Shown: positions 19,393 to 29,542 of the stretch, piece by piece
Numbering within the stretch: the first letter of the stretch is position 1
Layout: every line of letters begins with the position of its first letter
Assembly: GCF_009362815.1 (NCBI RefSeq)
Contig: NZ_WHNX01000003.1
Coordinates: forward strand, 124,001 to 188,000
Direction: 5' to 3'
DNA length: 64,000 nucleotides
Source: Alkalibaculum sporogenes
GTDB lineage: Bacteria > Bacillota > Clostridia > Eubacteriales > Alkalibacteraceae
Notes under the pieces: generated by a model
Seen by the model: only the letters and a program-made list of their open reading frames with translations
Told to the model about the DNA's origin: nothing
Database searches by the model: none
Made by a program: the position numbers and the translations under genes

Positions 19393-19404
19393 TAAAGTTT
19401 AACC

Positions 19405-19929
19405 TTATTTAATAAGAGTATTAATAATCTCAGTATACAATTTATCTCCATTATTATCCCAATTTGAGCACATAAATTCTGCTTGCTTTATACTTACAAC
19501 GTTTATATTTAAATCTATAAGGGATATATCATTTTCGAATAATTTAAGATTTACTATGAAAACTCCATCACCTTGTTTTTTATATGTTGACTGATATTTT
19601 ACTTGTTTTAATAATTTGTCTTTGTTTTGAGATATGAACATACCAATTATCTCTTTAATATATGATGGGACCCTACTTTCAAATAAGTGTAATGTTGATT
19701 TGCCTGTTTCAGAAATAGAATAATATAGACCTCCTGTATCAGAAAACTCAACGACGAATTTATCGCTTTTTAAGCTATCAACTAAAAATTGGATATCAAA
19801 GTAACTGATTTGTATATTTTCCAATATTATCTGGGTGATTTGGTCTTTAGTAAGTGGAGTTTTAAAATGGTTTAGAGCATATAGTATAATTAATTTGTTT
19901 TCTAGTATATTTTCTGAATCAAAATACAT
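19405..19929 (-). CDS. DUF4364 family protein, winged-helix
   Basis: The 174 residues match the clostridial DUF4364 pattern: an N-terminal winged helix (NKLIILYALNHFKTPLTKDQI, then YFDIQFLVDSL) and the segment GLYYSISETGKSTLHLFESRVP. PadR-like DNA binding is expected but the target is unknown. Divergently placed from the PdaB-like gene. The ATG sits behind a weak GGTGACATC-type RBS. Confidence 0.75.
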   Translation of the reverse strand: MYFDSENILENKLIILYALNHFKTPLTKDQITQIILENIQISYFDIQFLVDSLKSDKFVVEFSDTGGLYYSISETGKSTLHLFESRVPSYIKEIIGMFISQNKDKLLKQVKYQSTYKKQGDGVFIVNLKLFENDISLIDLNINVVSIKQAEFMCSNWDNNGDKLYTEIINTLIK

Positions 19930-20082
19930 TTGATGTCACCAACTTTCATATATATCATTATACCAGAAAGTTAGATATTTAAAATAAGATTTATAATTAA
20001 GGTTTTTTTTTATTAAAGATGAATAAGCTTGTTATCTCTTAAATACTATTTAATATTGAAGTTAAAATAGGAGGGGGATATT

Positions 20083-20862
20083 ATGAAAGTATTTTTTCTA
20101 TCGAAAAAAGCTATGTATATTATTTCAATTATCTTAGTAGTGATAATATTGGCAGTAGTTTTTATTTCATCTAAAGGAGAAGATCTATCATCAGTATTTT
20201 TAGCTAAAAATAAATTGATACCAATTTATAGTGTTGAGACAGAAGAAAAGGTTGTAGCTGTATCGTTTGATGCAGCTTGGGGAGATGAATATACTCAAGA
20301 AATATTGGATATATTAGAGAATGAAGAAATTAAGACTACTTTTTTTTTAGTTAGTTTGTGGATAGATAAATATCCAGATCAAGTTAAAGCGATAGTAAAA
20401 GCAGGTCATGAAATTGGGAATCATTCAAATAGTCATCCCGATATGGCAAAACTAGATAAAGATAAAATCGCTGAAGAACTTAAATTAACTAATGATAAAA
20501 TTTTTGAATTCACCAATAAAGATACCGTTTTATTTCGACCACCTTTTGGGTCATATAGCGATGATGTAATAAAAATTGCACAAGAGCAAGGTTGCTTTAC
20601 TATTCAATGGGATGTAGATTCCCTAGATTGGAAGAATGAGGGTAAAGAACAAATAATAAATAGGGTTGTATCAAATATAAGGCCTGGTTCCATCGTTTTA
20701 TTTCACAACAATGCAGAATACACAACGGCTGCATTACCGACTATTATAAAAGAATTAAAAGATCAAGGTTATGAAATAGTTCCTATATCTGAGTTGATCT
20801 ACAAAGAAAACTATACTATTGACCACACAGGAAGACAACTATCTAACACTACTAAAAAGTAA
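20083..20862 (+). CDS. polysaccharide deacetylase, PdaB-like
   Basis: Carbohydrate esterase 4 fold of 259 residues, anchored by an N-terminal span (about 11-30) and acting outside the membrane, probably on peptidoglycan or spore cortex. Motifs: VSFDAAWGDE (the usual second Asp of the FDDG motif is Ala, as is common in PdaB-like proteins), HSNSH for two metal histidines, RPPFGSYS, and VLFHNN at the end. PdaB family members are needed for spore maturation. RBS GGAGGGGG before ATG. Forms a run with the two following genes. Confidence 0.85.
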   Translation: MKVFFLSKKAMYIISIILVVIILAVVFISSKGEDLSSVFLAKNKLIPIYSVETEEKVVAVSFDAAWGDEYTQEILDILENEEIKTTFFLVSLWIDKYPDQVKAIVKAGHEIGNHSNSHPDMAKLDKDKIAEELKLTNDKIFEFTNKDTVLFRPPFGSYSDDVIKIAQEQGCFTIQWDVDSLDWKNEGKEQIINRVVSNIRPGSIVLFHNNAEYTTAALPTIIKELKDQGYEIVPISELIYKENYTIDHTGRQLSNTTKK

Positions 20863-20914
20863 AATGTTACATATACTAATATAGACTTTTAAAATTTTAC
20901 TTAGGAGAAAAGAT

Positions 20915-21994
20915 ATGAAAATTATAGGTATTATAGGAACTCACGGCAAAACATCAATATTGTTTATACTGGAATCTTTATTCTCAAAGTGTAATAAAAA
21001 TGTTGGCGTAATAGGCGATCTAGGGGTGCGTATAAATAGAAACAAATTATCTATTAATGCAGACCACGAAGCTATAAAAGAGATGAAAAGAAATAATGTA
21101 GAATATCTTATAATAGAGCTTCATTCAGTGAGCCATGTTGAAAACATATTTTTTGACTGTATAGTCTTTAGCGATTTTAATACATGTGGAGATTCATTAG
21201 AAGATTTAACATTATATAGGAATGCAATTAATAATAGTAAAAGTGTTATATTAAACTCTGATAGCGATAAAAGTCTTAGTGTAATAAAAGGGATTTCAAA
21301 TTTGTACATTATTACCTACGGATTAAATAACAAAAATACTGTGACAGCATCTACTATTGCAATTGTTCAAGAGAAGATACAATATAATTATTATCTGCAA
21401 AGAGGTATTACTACTATGACAGGTAAAGAAGTTGATGTTCAAGAGATACTTGTTGAGTTAAACCTGATAGGATATCAAAATATATACAATACTTTAGCTG
21501 CAATTACTACTGGCATAATATTTGATTTAAATATTGAAAAAATGATTTTAGGCCTAGGAGAAATTAACCAAATTCCAAACAGGTTAGAAATTAAAAAAAA
21601 TAAAGATATAACACTCTTGATAGATTTGGCTAAGGATAGTTATTCATTTAAAATGTTTTTTGAAACTTTACAATATCTTTTTTATAAGGATTTATATATT
21701 GTAATTGCTATAGAGAATTTAGAGTTTTTATCCTGTGAAGCAACTATTAATGATTTTATTGAAGACTTTCCATTGATACAAGGTGCAAATATATGTGTAG
21801 TGGGAAAGTTAACAGAAAAATTACTAGACAAAGATAGTAGAAAGCTATTTGTTGAAGTAATTATAAGGAATAAGATAAAGTTTGTTCATTATATGACCTT
21901 TAATAATTACTTAAGTGACTATTTACCTAAATTAAATAAAAATGACTTAATTGTATGGATCGGATGTAGAACAATACTAAAAGATATGTTCTAA
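20915..21994 (+). CDS. short Mur-ligase-like protein
   Basis: The 359 residues show an ATP-binding P-loop GTHGKTS at the N-terminus, the central-domain segment NIYNTLAAITTGIIF and IPNRLE, which correspond to MurC-F/FolC family motifs. It is shorter than MurE (about 480 residues): the N-terminal UDP-binding domain is absent and the P-loop is at residue 8. That arrangement resembles the MurT/cyanophycin-synthetase-like members rather than a true cell-wall ligase. Substrate unknown. RBS TTAGGAG, ATG start, 52 bases after the deacetylase. Confidence 0.65.
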   Translation: MKIIGIIGTHGKTSILFILESLFSKCNKNVGVIGDLGVRINRNKLSINADHEAIKEMKRNNVEYLIIELHSVSHVENIFFDCIVFSDFNTCGDSLEDLTLYRNAINNSKSVILNSDSDKSLSVIKGISNLYIITYGLNNKNTVTASTIAIVQEKIQYNYYLQRGITTMTGKEVDVQEILVELNLIGYQNIYNTLAAITTGIIFDLNIEKMILGLGEINQIPNRLEIKKNKDITLLIDLAKDSYSFKMFFETLQYLFYKDLYIVIAIENLEFLSCEATINDFIEDFPLIQGANICVVGKLTEKLLDKDSRKLFVEVIIRNKIKFVHYMTFNNYLSDYLPKLNKNDLIVWIGCRTILKDMF

Positions 21995-22057
21995 AATTTT
22001 ATTCTGATGAATAATATAATCTAGAAATCATTTTATACTTGAAGGGAGAAAACTATC

Positions 22058-22720
22058 ATGTCAGATAATTTACTAGAAACTAACAAAGTCACTTTAATTG
22101 GAGATTTAGTGAGTGACTTCGAATATAGTCATACAATATTTGGAGAAGTATTTTACAAAGTGAAAATCGAGGTACCAAGGCTTAGTGATAATATCGATCA
22201 GTTGCCTGTTATTATATCAGAGAGATTGTTAGTAGATCAATCATTTGGATTAGGGGATCAGGTAACAATTAAGGGGCAGCTGAGGTCATATAATAGAAAA
22301 GTTGATGAAAGAAGTAAACTTATTCTAGTAATATTTGCTAAAGATATAGTACTGACCGATGAAGATAGTCCAGATAGAAGTAATCCTAATTCTATTTTTT
22401 TAAATGGTTTTATCTGTAAACCAACAATATATAGAGAGACACCCTTTGGAAGAGAGATATGTGATATATTGCTAGCAGTTAATAGAATGTATAACAAATC
22501 TGATTACATACCGTGTATAACATGGGGAAGAAATGCAAGATACGCTAAAAATTTAGAAATAGGAGATCGTATTAATATATGGGGAAGGATACAGAGTAGA
22601 AATTATGAGAAGAAATTAGTAGGGGGAGATATACAAGAAAAAGTGGCTTATGAAGTATCAATTTCAAAATTAATAAAGGAAGAACCAAGCGAAATGAAAG
22701 AGTGCCCAGATGAGACATGA
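22058..22720 (+). CDS. tandem OB-fold single-strand DNA-binding-like protein
   Basis: The 220 residues contain two SSB-like OB domains: about 8-105 (NKVTLIGDLVSDFEYSH, GDQVTIKGQLRSY) and about 115-205 (NSIFLNGFICKPTIYRETP, ICDILLAVNRMYNKSDYIPC, GDRINIWGRIQSR). The second repeat keeps the SSB/PriB-type pattern of a conserved WGRNAR. Clostridia commonly encode such a paralogue apart from ssb itself, and the role is uncertain. RBS GAAGGGAG. Confidence 0.7.
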   Translation: MSDNLLETNKVTLIGDLVSDFEYSHTIFGEVFYKVKIEVPRLSDNIDQLPVIISERLLVDQSFGLGDQVTIKGQLRSYNRKVDERSKLILVIFAKDIVLTDEDSPDRSNPNSIFLNGFICKPTIYRETPFGREICDILLAVNRMYNKSDYIPCITWGRNARYAKNLEIGDRINIWGRIQSRNYEKKLVGGDIQEKVAYEVSISKLIKEEPSEMKECPDET

Positions 22721-22827
22721 TTACATACCTCTTAAGCGTTCTACAGAGAACTAAACTCTAAAGTTCAACATATACATTACAACAGGATAAAGTCTTGATC
22801 CTGGGTAAATGATTTAGAAGTTTACTA

Positions 22828-22858
22828 CATAAAAAAATAGAATCCCACATGGGATTCT
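22828..22858 (-). terminator. terminator of the lysine operon
   Basis: On the minus strand AGAATCCCA and TGGGATTCT form a nine-pair stem, followed by ATTTTTTTATG. It lies about 140 bases beyond lysC. Confidence 0.8.
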
Positions 22859-22995
22859 TAAGAGCTCTGGTTCCTTAAATTGTACTTACCATAAGCATTA
22901 AGTAAATGAATTTTATATACCCAGAGGAACGTAGTACTAAACTACAACGTATCCTCTAGAGTCATTTATTCTAAGATTAGTGACTAATAGTTCGA

Positions 22996-24201
22996 TTATA
23001 GGTTAAACTCTTCTGCTATAGTTTTTACAGCTAATTGTTGGTCTTGTGTATTAATTACATATGAGATTTTTATTTCTGAAGTTGTAACCATATCAACTTC
23101 TATATCAGCATTAGCTAATAAAACAAAAATTCTAGCAGCAACACCAGATTGACTTCTCATACCAATACCAACTACAGATAATTTTGTTATACGCTCATTT
23201 ATACTTAATCCTATCTGAGGATATTTTGATTCAAAGAACGATAAAACTTCTTTTGCTTCTGTTAGCTCGTTTGTAGGTACCGTAAAAGATATATTAACTG
23301 TATTATCTCTAGGAGAAGTTTGACTAATCATGTCAATATTCACATCTTTATTTGCTAGCCTATCAAATATTTCAGCAGTAACTTTTATACTATAGGGCAC
23401 ATAGCTTAAAGTTATCATTGCATCATTATTATCTATTGCTAAGCCTGTAATTGCAGTACTTTCCATGGTTTTATCACTCTCCTTAATTGTAGTACCTTGT
23501 TTATCACCCATACTGGACGCAACGTAAATTGGAATATTATATTTTTGACCAATCTCAATAGCTCTTCCATGCATAATACCAGCACCTAGGCTTGCCATTT
23601 CTAACATTTCTTCATAGCTAATTGAATCTAATTTTTTTGCTTTAGGATATACTCTCGGATCTAATGAATAGATTCCATCAACATCTGTATATATTTCACA
23701 AGGACATTGTAGTTTGCTTGCAATTGCAACTGCAGATGTATCAGATCCACCTCTGCCTAATGTAGTAATATCACTATTTTCATTAATGCCTTGAAACCCT
23801 GCAACAATAACTATCTTATCGTGTTTTAAATGTTTTCTAAGAGTGCTATCATCTATATCTGCTATGCGAGATTTCATATGGTTTCCTACAGTTTTAATGC
23901 CAACTTGTGATCCAGTTAATGAAATAGCAGCATATCCTGCTTCATTTAAAGCCATAGATAGAAGAGAAATTGATACTTGCTCACCTGTTGATATAAGCAT
24001 ATCAACTTCTCTTTTAGGTGGATTATCAGATAACTCATATGCCATTTCTAATAGTTTGTCAGTATTGTCTCCCATTGCAGATAATACTACGACCATCTTA
24101 TAACCCTTTTTTTTATTTGATATAATACGTTTTGCTACATTCTGGATTTTCTCGATAGTACCTACAGAGGTACCACCGTATTTTTGTACAAGTATTTTCA
24201 C
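22996..24201 (-). CDS. lysC: aspartate kinase
   Basis: Phosphorylates aspartate, the first step towards lysine, threonine and methionine. The 401 residues have the kinase motif VQKYGGTSVG at the start, STGEQVS, GRGGSDTSA, and two C-terminal ACT domains (from about residue 265) for feedback by lysine and/or threonine. Last gene of asd-dapA-dapB-dapH-lysC, all minus strand and under the lysine riboswitch. ATG behind GGGAGAA. Confidence 0.93.
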   Translation of the reverse strand: MKILVQKYGGTSVGTIEKIQNVAKRIISNKKKGYKMVVVLSAMGDNTDKLLEMAYELSDNPPKREVDMLISTGEQVSISLLSMALNEAGYAAISLTGSQVGIKTVGNHMKSRIADIDDSTLRKHLKHDKIVIVAGFQGINENSDITTLGRGGSDTSAVAIASKLQCPCEIYTDVDGIYSLDPRVYPKAKKLDSISYEEMLEMASLGAGIMHGRAIEIGQKYNIPIYVASSMGDKQGTTIKESDKTMESTAITGLAIDNNDAMITLSYVPYSIKVTAEIFDRLANKDVNIDMISQTSPRDNTVNISFTVPTNELTEAKEVLSFFESKYPQIGLSINERITKLSVVGIGMRSQSGVAARIFVLLANADIEVDMVTTSEIKISYVINTQDQQLAVKTIAEEFNL

Positions 24202-24273
24202 TAAAAGATTCTCCCTTATATACGGTAATCACCATATTAATTGAAATATTTATCAATAAATAGATATAGATTA

Positions 24274-25008
24274 TTAACCTCTTAAGTCTTCTAACATTTG
24301 TGTTTTAGATATGGTTTTTTCATCTTTTGTTTCTTTAATAACTTTAGCAGGTGACCCGGCAACTACTGTTCCTGCAAGTACATTTTTAGTAACTATTGCG
24401 CCAGCGGCAATAACAGCACCTTTACCCACGTGAACACCTTCTAGTATGACAGCATTAGCACCTATTAGAACATCGTCTTCAATTATTACTGGAGCCTTAC
24501 TTGGTGGCTCTAGCACGCCTGCCACTACTGCACCTGCTCCAAGGTGTACATTTTTTCCAAGTTGACCTCTAGCTCCAATTACGGCGCCCATATCGACCAT
24601 TGTTCCGTCTCCGATGTTTGCTCCTATGTTTATAACAGCACCCATCATAATCACGCAATTATTGCCAATATGAGCACCTTCACGAATGAAAGCACCAGGT
24701 TCAATTCTCGCATTTACTTCAGTTACATCTAGCATAGGGACTGCAGAGTTTCTTCTATCATATTCAAAGCGACAAGTACTTATTTTATCGGAAAACTTTT
24801 CAAGAAATTCTGTTAAAGTGGACTTTTCGGCAAAAATAATGCATGATTCAGGGTTTCCATAATACTCTATCCCTTTTAAATCATCAGAGCTAAGATTACC
24901 ATTTACATAGGCCTTAACAGGAGTTGTCTTTGTAACTGCTTTTATATATTTTGCGATTTGGTACGGATCGGTTAAATCAAATTGTTTTTTTAATTCTTCA
25001 TTTGTCAT
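24274..25008 (-). CDS. dapH: tetrahydrodipicolinate N-acetyltransferase
   Basis: Transfers an acetyl group to tetrahydrodipicolinate in the acetylase branch of lysine/DAP synthesis. 244 residues: N-terminal DapH domain, then a left-handed beta helix of hexapeptide repeats (about 85-220: [18 protein letters not shown] and following) and the segment [17 protein letters not shown]. The ATG at 25008 sits correctly behind AGAAGGAG. A GTG seven codons upstream is less likely. Between dapB and lysC. Confidence 0.92.
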   Translation of the reverse strand: MTNEELKKQFDLTDPYQIAKYIKAVTKTTPVKAYVNGNLSSDDLKGIEYYGNPESCIIFAEKSTLTEFLEKFSDKISTCRFEYDRRNSAVPMLDVTEVNARIEPGAFIREGAHIGNNCVIMMGAVINIGANIGDGTMVDMGAVIGARGQLGKNVHLGAGAVVAGVLEPPSKAPVIIEDDVLIGANAVILEGVHVGKGAVIAAGAIVTKNVLAGTVVAGSPAKVIKETKDEKTISKTQMLEDLRG

Positions 25009-25083
25009 AGTACTACTCCTTCTGCTCACATTTGTAAGCTATTAGTATTTAATTGAATATACACATAATTAGTATAGGTTGAG

Positions 25084-25836
25084 CTAAGATTTTAGGACTT
25101 TTCTCATATCAAAGAATCCATTTTCTTTATTAGTAATAAATTTTGCTGCTTTTATTGCGCCTTTTGCAAATACCTTTTTAGATGTGGCTGTATGTTTTAT
25201 TTCAATTATCTCATCTTCGCCTGCGTATATAACAGTATGTTCACCAGAAATTGTGCCACCTCTTACTGCGTGAATACCAAGTTCTTTACTATTTCGTCTT
25301 GTGGATTTTCCTTCTCTTCCATATGTGTACTCTAGGGAATTATTTAATGCATCATTTATTTCATTAGCTAACATTAAAGCTGTACCACTTGGTGAATCTA
25401 CTTTTTTATTATGATGCTTTTCTATTAACTCTATATCAAATTCTTCCAATTGTTTTGCTGCCTCTGCTACTAATCCTAAGAGTACATTGATTCCAATTGA
25501 CATGTTTGCTGTTCTAAATATTGGAATAATTTTAGAGGCTTTCAAAAGGGACTGTTCATTTTCTGCAGTCAGACCTGTTGTTGCCATTACTAGAGCTACT
25601 TGTTTGTCTAATGAATATTTTAAAACACTATTAAAAGCAGTATAGTGAGAAAAATCAATAATGACATCAATTTTTTCATTGCATTTATCTATATCAGTAT
25701 ATACCTTATAAGAGTTATTATTATTCTCAGTGCTATCATATCCAGCTATAACCTGCATATTTTTTTCATTGCTAATTAGTTCTTGTAAAACTCTACCCAT
25801 TCCACCATTGCATCCAGATAAAAGTACATTAATCAT
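25084..25836 (-). CDS. dapB: 4-hydroxy-tetrahydrodipicolinate reductase
   Basis: NAD(P)H reductase of the DAP pathway, 250 residues. Shows the N-terminal nucleotide motif GCNGGMGRVL, the signature EKHHNKKVDSPSGTA (catalytic His and Lys) and the C-terminal substrate domain with GIHAVRGGTISGEHTV. Fifteen bases downstream of dapA in the lysine operon. Confidence 0.94.
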   Translation of the reverse strand: MINVLLSGCNGGMGRVLQELISNEKNMQVIAGYDSTENNNNSYKVYTDIDKCNEKIDVIIDFSHYTAFNSVLKYSLDKQVALVMATTGLTAENEQSLLKASKIIPIFRTANMSIGINVLLGLVAEAAKQLEEFDIELIEKHHNKKVDSPSGTALMLANEINDALNNSLEYTYGREGKSTRRNSKELGIHAVRGGTISGEHTVIYAGEDEIIEIKHTATSKKVFAKGAIKAAKFITNKENGFFDMRKVLKS

Positions 25837-25851
25837 ATGTTATCAACCTTC

Positions 25852-26730
25852 CTATAATATGCCATATGCATTCATTTCATCTTTAAGAACTGTTATATGA
25901 TTTTCTTCCATTTCTAGCAAAGGCATTCTTAAAGGACCTACTTCCATTCCCATTAAATTCATAGCAGTTTTGATTGGAATAGGGTTTGACTCTATGAATA
26001 AGGCATTATTTAAGCTATTCATCTTTAATTGTAAAGATAGGCTCTCTTGAACTTTTCCTTCTAAGTATAGATAAACCATATTATGCATGTCTTTTGGTAT
26101 TATATTAGCAGAGACACTTATAACACCTTTTGCTCCTAAGGATAAAATAGGGACTACTTGGTTATCATTACCAGAATAGATATTAAAATCTTTAGGACAT
26201 AACCTTGCTACTTCGACAATTTGTACAATATCACTACTTGCTTCTTTAACAGCAACGATATTATCAACTTTTGCCAGTGTAGAAATAGTTTCTGGTGTAA
26301 TATTACATCCAGTTCTACTTGGAACATTATAAATAATAATAGGAATGGATACCTCTTGTGCAATTGCTTCAAAATGTGCAATGATACCTTTTTGTGTGCT
26401 TTTATTGTAGTAAGGATTCATTATAAGTAAGCCATCTGCGCCTACTTCCTGTGCGTACTTTGACATGGATATAGTATGAGCAGTTGAATTTGATCCAGTG
26501 CCTGCGATAACAGGTATTCTTTTATTTATTATTTCTACTGTGAATTTAATTACTTTTTTATGTTCATCTTCAGATAGAGTAGGAGTCTCACCAGTAGTAC
26601 CACAAATAATTATTGCATCTGTTCCTTCTTCTACGTGCCAGTTTAATAGTTCTTTTAATTTTTCATATGCTATACCATTTTTGTTAAATGGAGTAACAAT
26701 GGCTACTCCGGATCCTTGAAATAAGCTCAT
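25852..26730 (-). CDS. dapA: 4-hydroxy-tetrahydrodipicolinate synthase
   Basis: Condenses pyruvate with aspartate semialdehyde. (beta/alpha)8 barrel of 292 residues with [10 protein letters not shown], the catalytic Tyr in [11 protein letters not shown] and the Schiff-base Lys in [10 protein letters not shown]. Directly follows asd, with two bases between them, and is probably translationally coupled. Confidence 0.94.
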   Translation of the reverse strand: MSLFQGSGVAIVTPFNKNGIAYEKLKELLNWHVEEGTDAIIICGTTGETPTLSEDEHKKVIKFTVEIINKRIPVIAGTGSNSTAHTISMSKYAQEVGADGLLIMNPYYNKSTQKGIIAHFEAIAQEVSIPIIIYNVPSRTGCNITPETISTLAKVDNIVAVKEASSDIVQIVEVARLCPKDFNIYSGNDNQVVPILSLGAKGVISVSANIIPKDMHNMVYLYLEGKVQESLSLQLKMNSLNNALFIESNPIPIKTAMNLMGMEVGPLRMPLLEMEENHITVLKDEMNAYGIL

Positions 26731-26732
26731 AA

Positions 26733-27740
26733 TTACACTCCTTTAATTAATTTTTTATTCATTAATAGTTCTGCAATTTGTACTGTATTAGTAGCAGCAC
26801 CTTTTCTAATATTATCTGCTACAATCCAAAGGTTAATGCCATTTTCAATACTCTCGTCTCTTCTAATTCTACCCACATATACTTCATCTTTACCTGCTAC
26901 GCCTACTGCTGTAGGATAGTTGTTTTGTGACACATTATTTTGAACTACAATACCAGGTGATATTTCTAATAATTTTATTAATTCTTCTAAATTAAAGTCT
27001 CTTTCGAATTCAATATTAACACTTTCACTGTGACCATAGTATACTGGAACTCTAACAGTAGTAGCAGTAATTCTCAAATTATCATCGTGTAATATTTTTT
27101 TTGTTTCTTCGATCATTTTAATTTCTTCTTTAGTGTATCCATTCTCAGTGAAAACATCGATATGTGGTAATACGTTAAATGCAATAGGATGTGGATAAAA
27201 TTTGTTTTCTTGACCACTAATGCCTTCTTCTAAATCTTGAGAGCCCCTAACACCAGAACCTGAAACTGCTTGATAAGTAGAGTAGATGATTCTTTTAATT
27301 TTATATGCATCGTGTAATACTTTTAATGGAACCATTGCTTGTATAGTTGAGCAATTAGGATTAGCAATAATATTTTTATGCCATTGCACATCATCTGGAT
27401 TTACTTCTGGAACTATTAAAGGAACATTTTTATCCATTCTAAAAGCACTGCTATTGTCAATTACTATGACTCCATTTCTTGCTGCAATAGGAGAAAACTT
27501 TTCGCTTGTGCTACCTCCAGCTGAAAAGAGTGCTACATCAATATCTTTGTCAAATGAATTTTCGTTTAATTCTTCAACAGTGTATTCTTTACCCATAAAA
27601 GTTATTTTATCTCCAGCTGATCTTGCGGAAGCCATAGGGTAAAGATTCTCTACAGGAAAATTTCTTTCTTCTAGTACTTCTAACATCTTTCTGCCAACCA
27701 TTCCAGTTGCACCAACGACTGCAACATTGTATCTTTTCAT
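26733..27740 (-). CDS. asd: aspartate-semialdehyde dehydrogenase
   Basis: Reduces aspartyl phosphate to the semialdehyde. 335 residues with the NADP motif [10 protein letters not shown], catalytic Cys in NPNCSTIQ, the active-site segment [14 protein letters not shown] and the His in [17 protein letters not shown]. First gene of the lysine operon. The ATG has GGAGGGGAA upstream, followed further upstream by an inserted repeat and the riboswitch. Confidence 0.94.
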   Translation of the reverse strand: MKRYNVAVVGATGMVGRKMLEVLEERNFPVENLYPMASARSAGDKITFMGKEYTVEELNENSFDKDIDVALFSAGGSTSEKFSPIAARNGVIVIDNSSAFRMDKNVPLIVPEVNPDDVQWHKNIIANPNCSTIQAMVPLKVLHDAYKIKRIIYSTYQAVSGSGVRGSQDLEEGISGQENKFYPHPIAFNVLPHIDVFTENGYTKEEIKMIEETKKILHDDNLRITATTVRVPVYYGHSESVNIEFERDFNLEELIKLLEISPGIVVQNNVSQNNYPTAVGVAGKDEVYVGRIRRDESIENGINLWIVADNIRKGAATNTVQIAELLMNKKLIKGV

Positions 27741-27767
27741 TTATATTCCCCTCCAATTAATTAACTT

Positions 27768-27938
27768 TGAGAAACTCACTTTGTGAGTTTTTCTCTACGC
27801 GGACATTCGCCAAATGAAAACAAGTTTTCATTTGCGGCACCTTTATCTACGCTAGTCAAATTAGCAAGCTGTTTGACTGGAGTAGATAAAGATGCTTACG
27901 AAAAGTTCCTTTCGCTTGGCTCATTGTCTTCGCGATAA
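27768..27938 (-). repeat. terminator-associated structured repeat, long copy
   Basis: On the minus strand it starts ATCGCGAAGACAATGAGCCA, continues AGCGAAAGGAACTTTTCGTA and contains CAAATGAAAACTTGTTTTCA and GAGAAAAACTCACAAAGTGA. It belongs to the family at 7075, 40894, 42831, 49816 and 60227. It lies between the riboswitch terminator and asd, so it is part of the lysine-operon leader. Confidence 0.7.
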
Positions 27939-27964
27939 AAAAAACTAGTTTTATAAAAAACTAG
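27934..27964 (-). terminator. riboswitch-controlled terminator
   Basis: On the minus strand CTAGTTTT, loop TTAT and AAAACTAG are followed by eight T. It lies about 50 bases downstream of the L-box aptamer and is its likely expression platform. Confidence 0.85.
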
Positions 27965-28010
27965 CTGTATGTTTTAAAAAATATGTTTGTATAAAACAAA
28001 TTATAACATA

Positions 28011-28178
28011 ACAGATAGCTCCCCATCACTAAGATGACAGTATTATCGTTATTTACGATAATCCCAGCAATTTTTATCCTCAGGTAAAAATTACTTCGGC
28101 ATTTTTTCCTTTCCCATTAATTCAACTGATCCTGATATCATCATTAATAGTACTAATAATAAATGCACCTCTATCAAA
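28011..28178 (-). promoter_or_regulatory. lysine riboswitch (L-box)
   Basis: Minus-strand RNA upstream of asd. Recognisable L-box elements in order: GATAGAGGTGC at the 5' side, AGTA, GGGAAAGG, GCCGAAG, TTGCTGGGA, ACTGTCATC and GGGGAGCTATCTG at the 3' side, which closes P1 with the 5' strand. Lysine binding is expected to favour the terminator at 27934-27964 and lower expression of the asd-dapA-dapB-dapH-lysC operon. Confidence 0.92.
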
Positions 28179-28387
28179 AGATATTTAATTATAGCATTGT
28201 TGTTTATCATTATAACAGTAAAAGTATTGAAAATAAATGAAAAACCCTATATTTTTAATTTTATTTTAAGTTATAATAATATAACGGCTCAAAAATGTCA
28301 AAGGAATATAATGTAGTGTTTATTATTATATTATTATAAAGATATGAGGATGGTTCATAGTTTTTTTTATTATTGGAGGTTATGATA

Positions 28388-29527
28388 GTGCGAAAGGGCA
28401 TTATGGCATTAAATGAAGAAGCAGTATCAATAAGACGAAAATTACACACAATTCCAGAAGAGGGTTTTGAAGAATTCAAGACTTCTGATTATATTTACAA
28501 ATATTTAATAGATTTGGGGATTGAAAATATTGAAAGAGTTGCGACTACAGGCATTGTGGCATTTATACCAGGACAATGCGACGAAACTATTGCATTTAGA
28601 GCAGATATGGATGGTTTATCTGTAGACGAAGATAATATTTGTGAGTATAAGTCAATTCATAAAGGTATGATGCATGCATGTGGACATGATGGACATATGA
28701 CTATAATGCTATTACTTGCCAAGTATATAGTTGAAAATAAGATTGTATCAAAGTATAATGTACTCCTTATCTTTCAACCAGCAGAGGAAGGCCCTGGAGG
28801 TGCTAAGGTAATTATAGAACAGGGGTTGTTGCAAAAATATGCTGTTAGAAAGATATATGGATGCCATATCATGCCTACTATTGATGAGGGGAAAATAGGA
28901 TGTAAGCCTGGTCCATTAATGGCGCAAACTGGTGAGTTTTATATTACAGTTCGGGGAACAAGTGCACATGCAGCATCACCTCATAAAAGTGTAGATGCAA
29001 TTATGATCTCTGCTAACTTAATTAATGCACTAAATACAATTGTTAGTAGAAACATGGATCCAATAGAGACTACATTATTTTCAATAGGTACTATTAATGG
29101 TGGAACGAGAGTAAATGTAGTAGCAGGTGAGGTTAAATTAAGCGGTACTATGAGAGCATTTGATGAAAAAACTTATTATGGAATGAGAAAGAGGTTGCTC
29201 GATATATCAAAAGGTGTTGAAAGTGCTTTTAATTGTACGATTGACTGTAATGTAATAGAAATGTACCCACCTGTAGTAAATGATCAAAGACTTTATCAAG
29301 AATTTGTTGAAATAGTAAATGATTTTGATTATGAAGAAGTGTTGCCTATGATGATAGCAGAGGATTTTTCTTATTATCAAAGGGAAGTACCAGGACTATT
29401 CTTCTATTTGGGTTCAAAGAATAATCAAAAAGATTTTATATATGATTTACACCATAGTAAATTTAATTTTAACGAGATAATTTTATTAAATGCGGTAGAA
29501 ATATATGCAAAAATAATAGAACAGTGA
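28388..29527 (+). CDS. M20 amidohydrolase, probable N-acetyldiaminopimelate deacetylase
   Basis: Zinc amidohydrolase of 379 residues with the metal motif MHACGHDGHM, catalytic Glu in QPAEEGPGGA and the dimerisation domain HAASPHKSVDA. Family members include N-acetyl-LL-diaminopimelate deacetylase and hippurate hydrolases. The divergent position beside a dapH-type lysine operon supports the DAP deacetylase role (inference). I chose GTG at 28388, 8 bases after GGAGG. ATG at 28382 is too close to it. The upstream gap carries the riboswitch on the other strand. Confidence 0.75.
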   Translation: MRKGIMALNEEAVSIRRKLHTIPEEGFEEFKTSDYIYKYLIDLGIENIERVATTGIVAFIPGQCDETIAFRADMDGLSVDEDNICEYKSIHKGMMHACGHDGHMTIMLLLAKYIVENKIVSKYNVLLIFQPAEEGPGGAKVIIEQGLLQKYAVRKIYGCHIMPTIDEGKIGCKPGPLMAQTGEFYITVRGTSAHAASPHKSVDAIMISANLINALNTIVSRNMDPIETTLFSIGTINGGTRVNVVAGEVKLSGTMRAFDEKTYYGMRKRLLDISKGVESAFNCTIDCNVIEMYPPVVNDQRLYQEFVEIVNDFDYEEVLPMMIAEDFSYYQREVPGLFFYLGSKNNQKDFIYDLHHSKFNFNEIILLNAVEIYAKIIEQ

Positions 29528-29542
29528 TATGAGAGGAAAATA

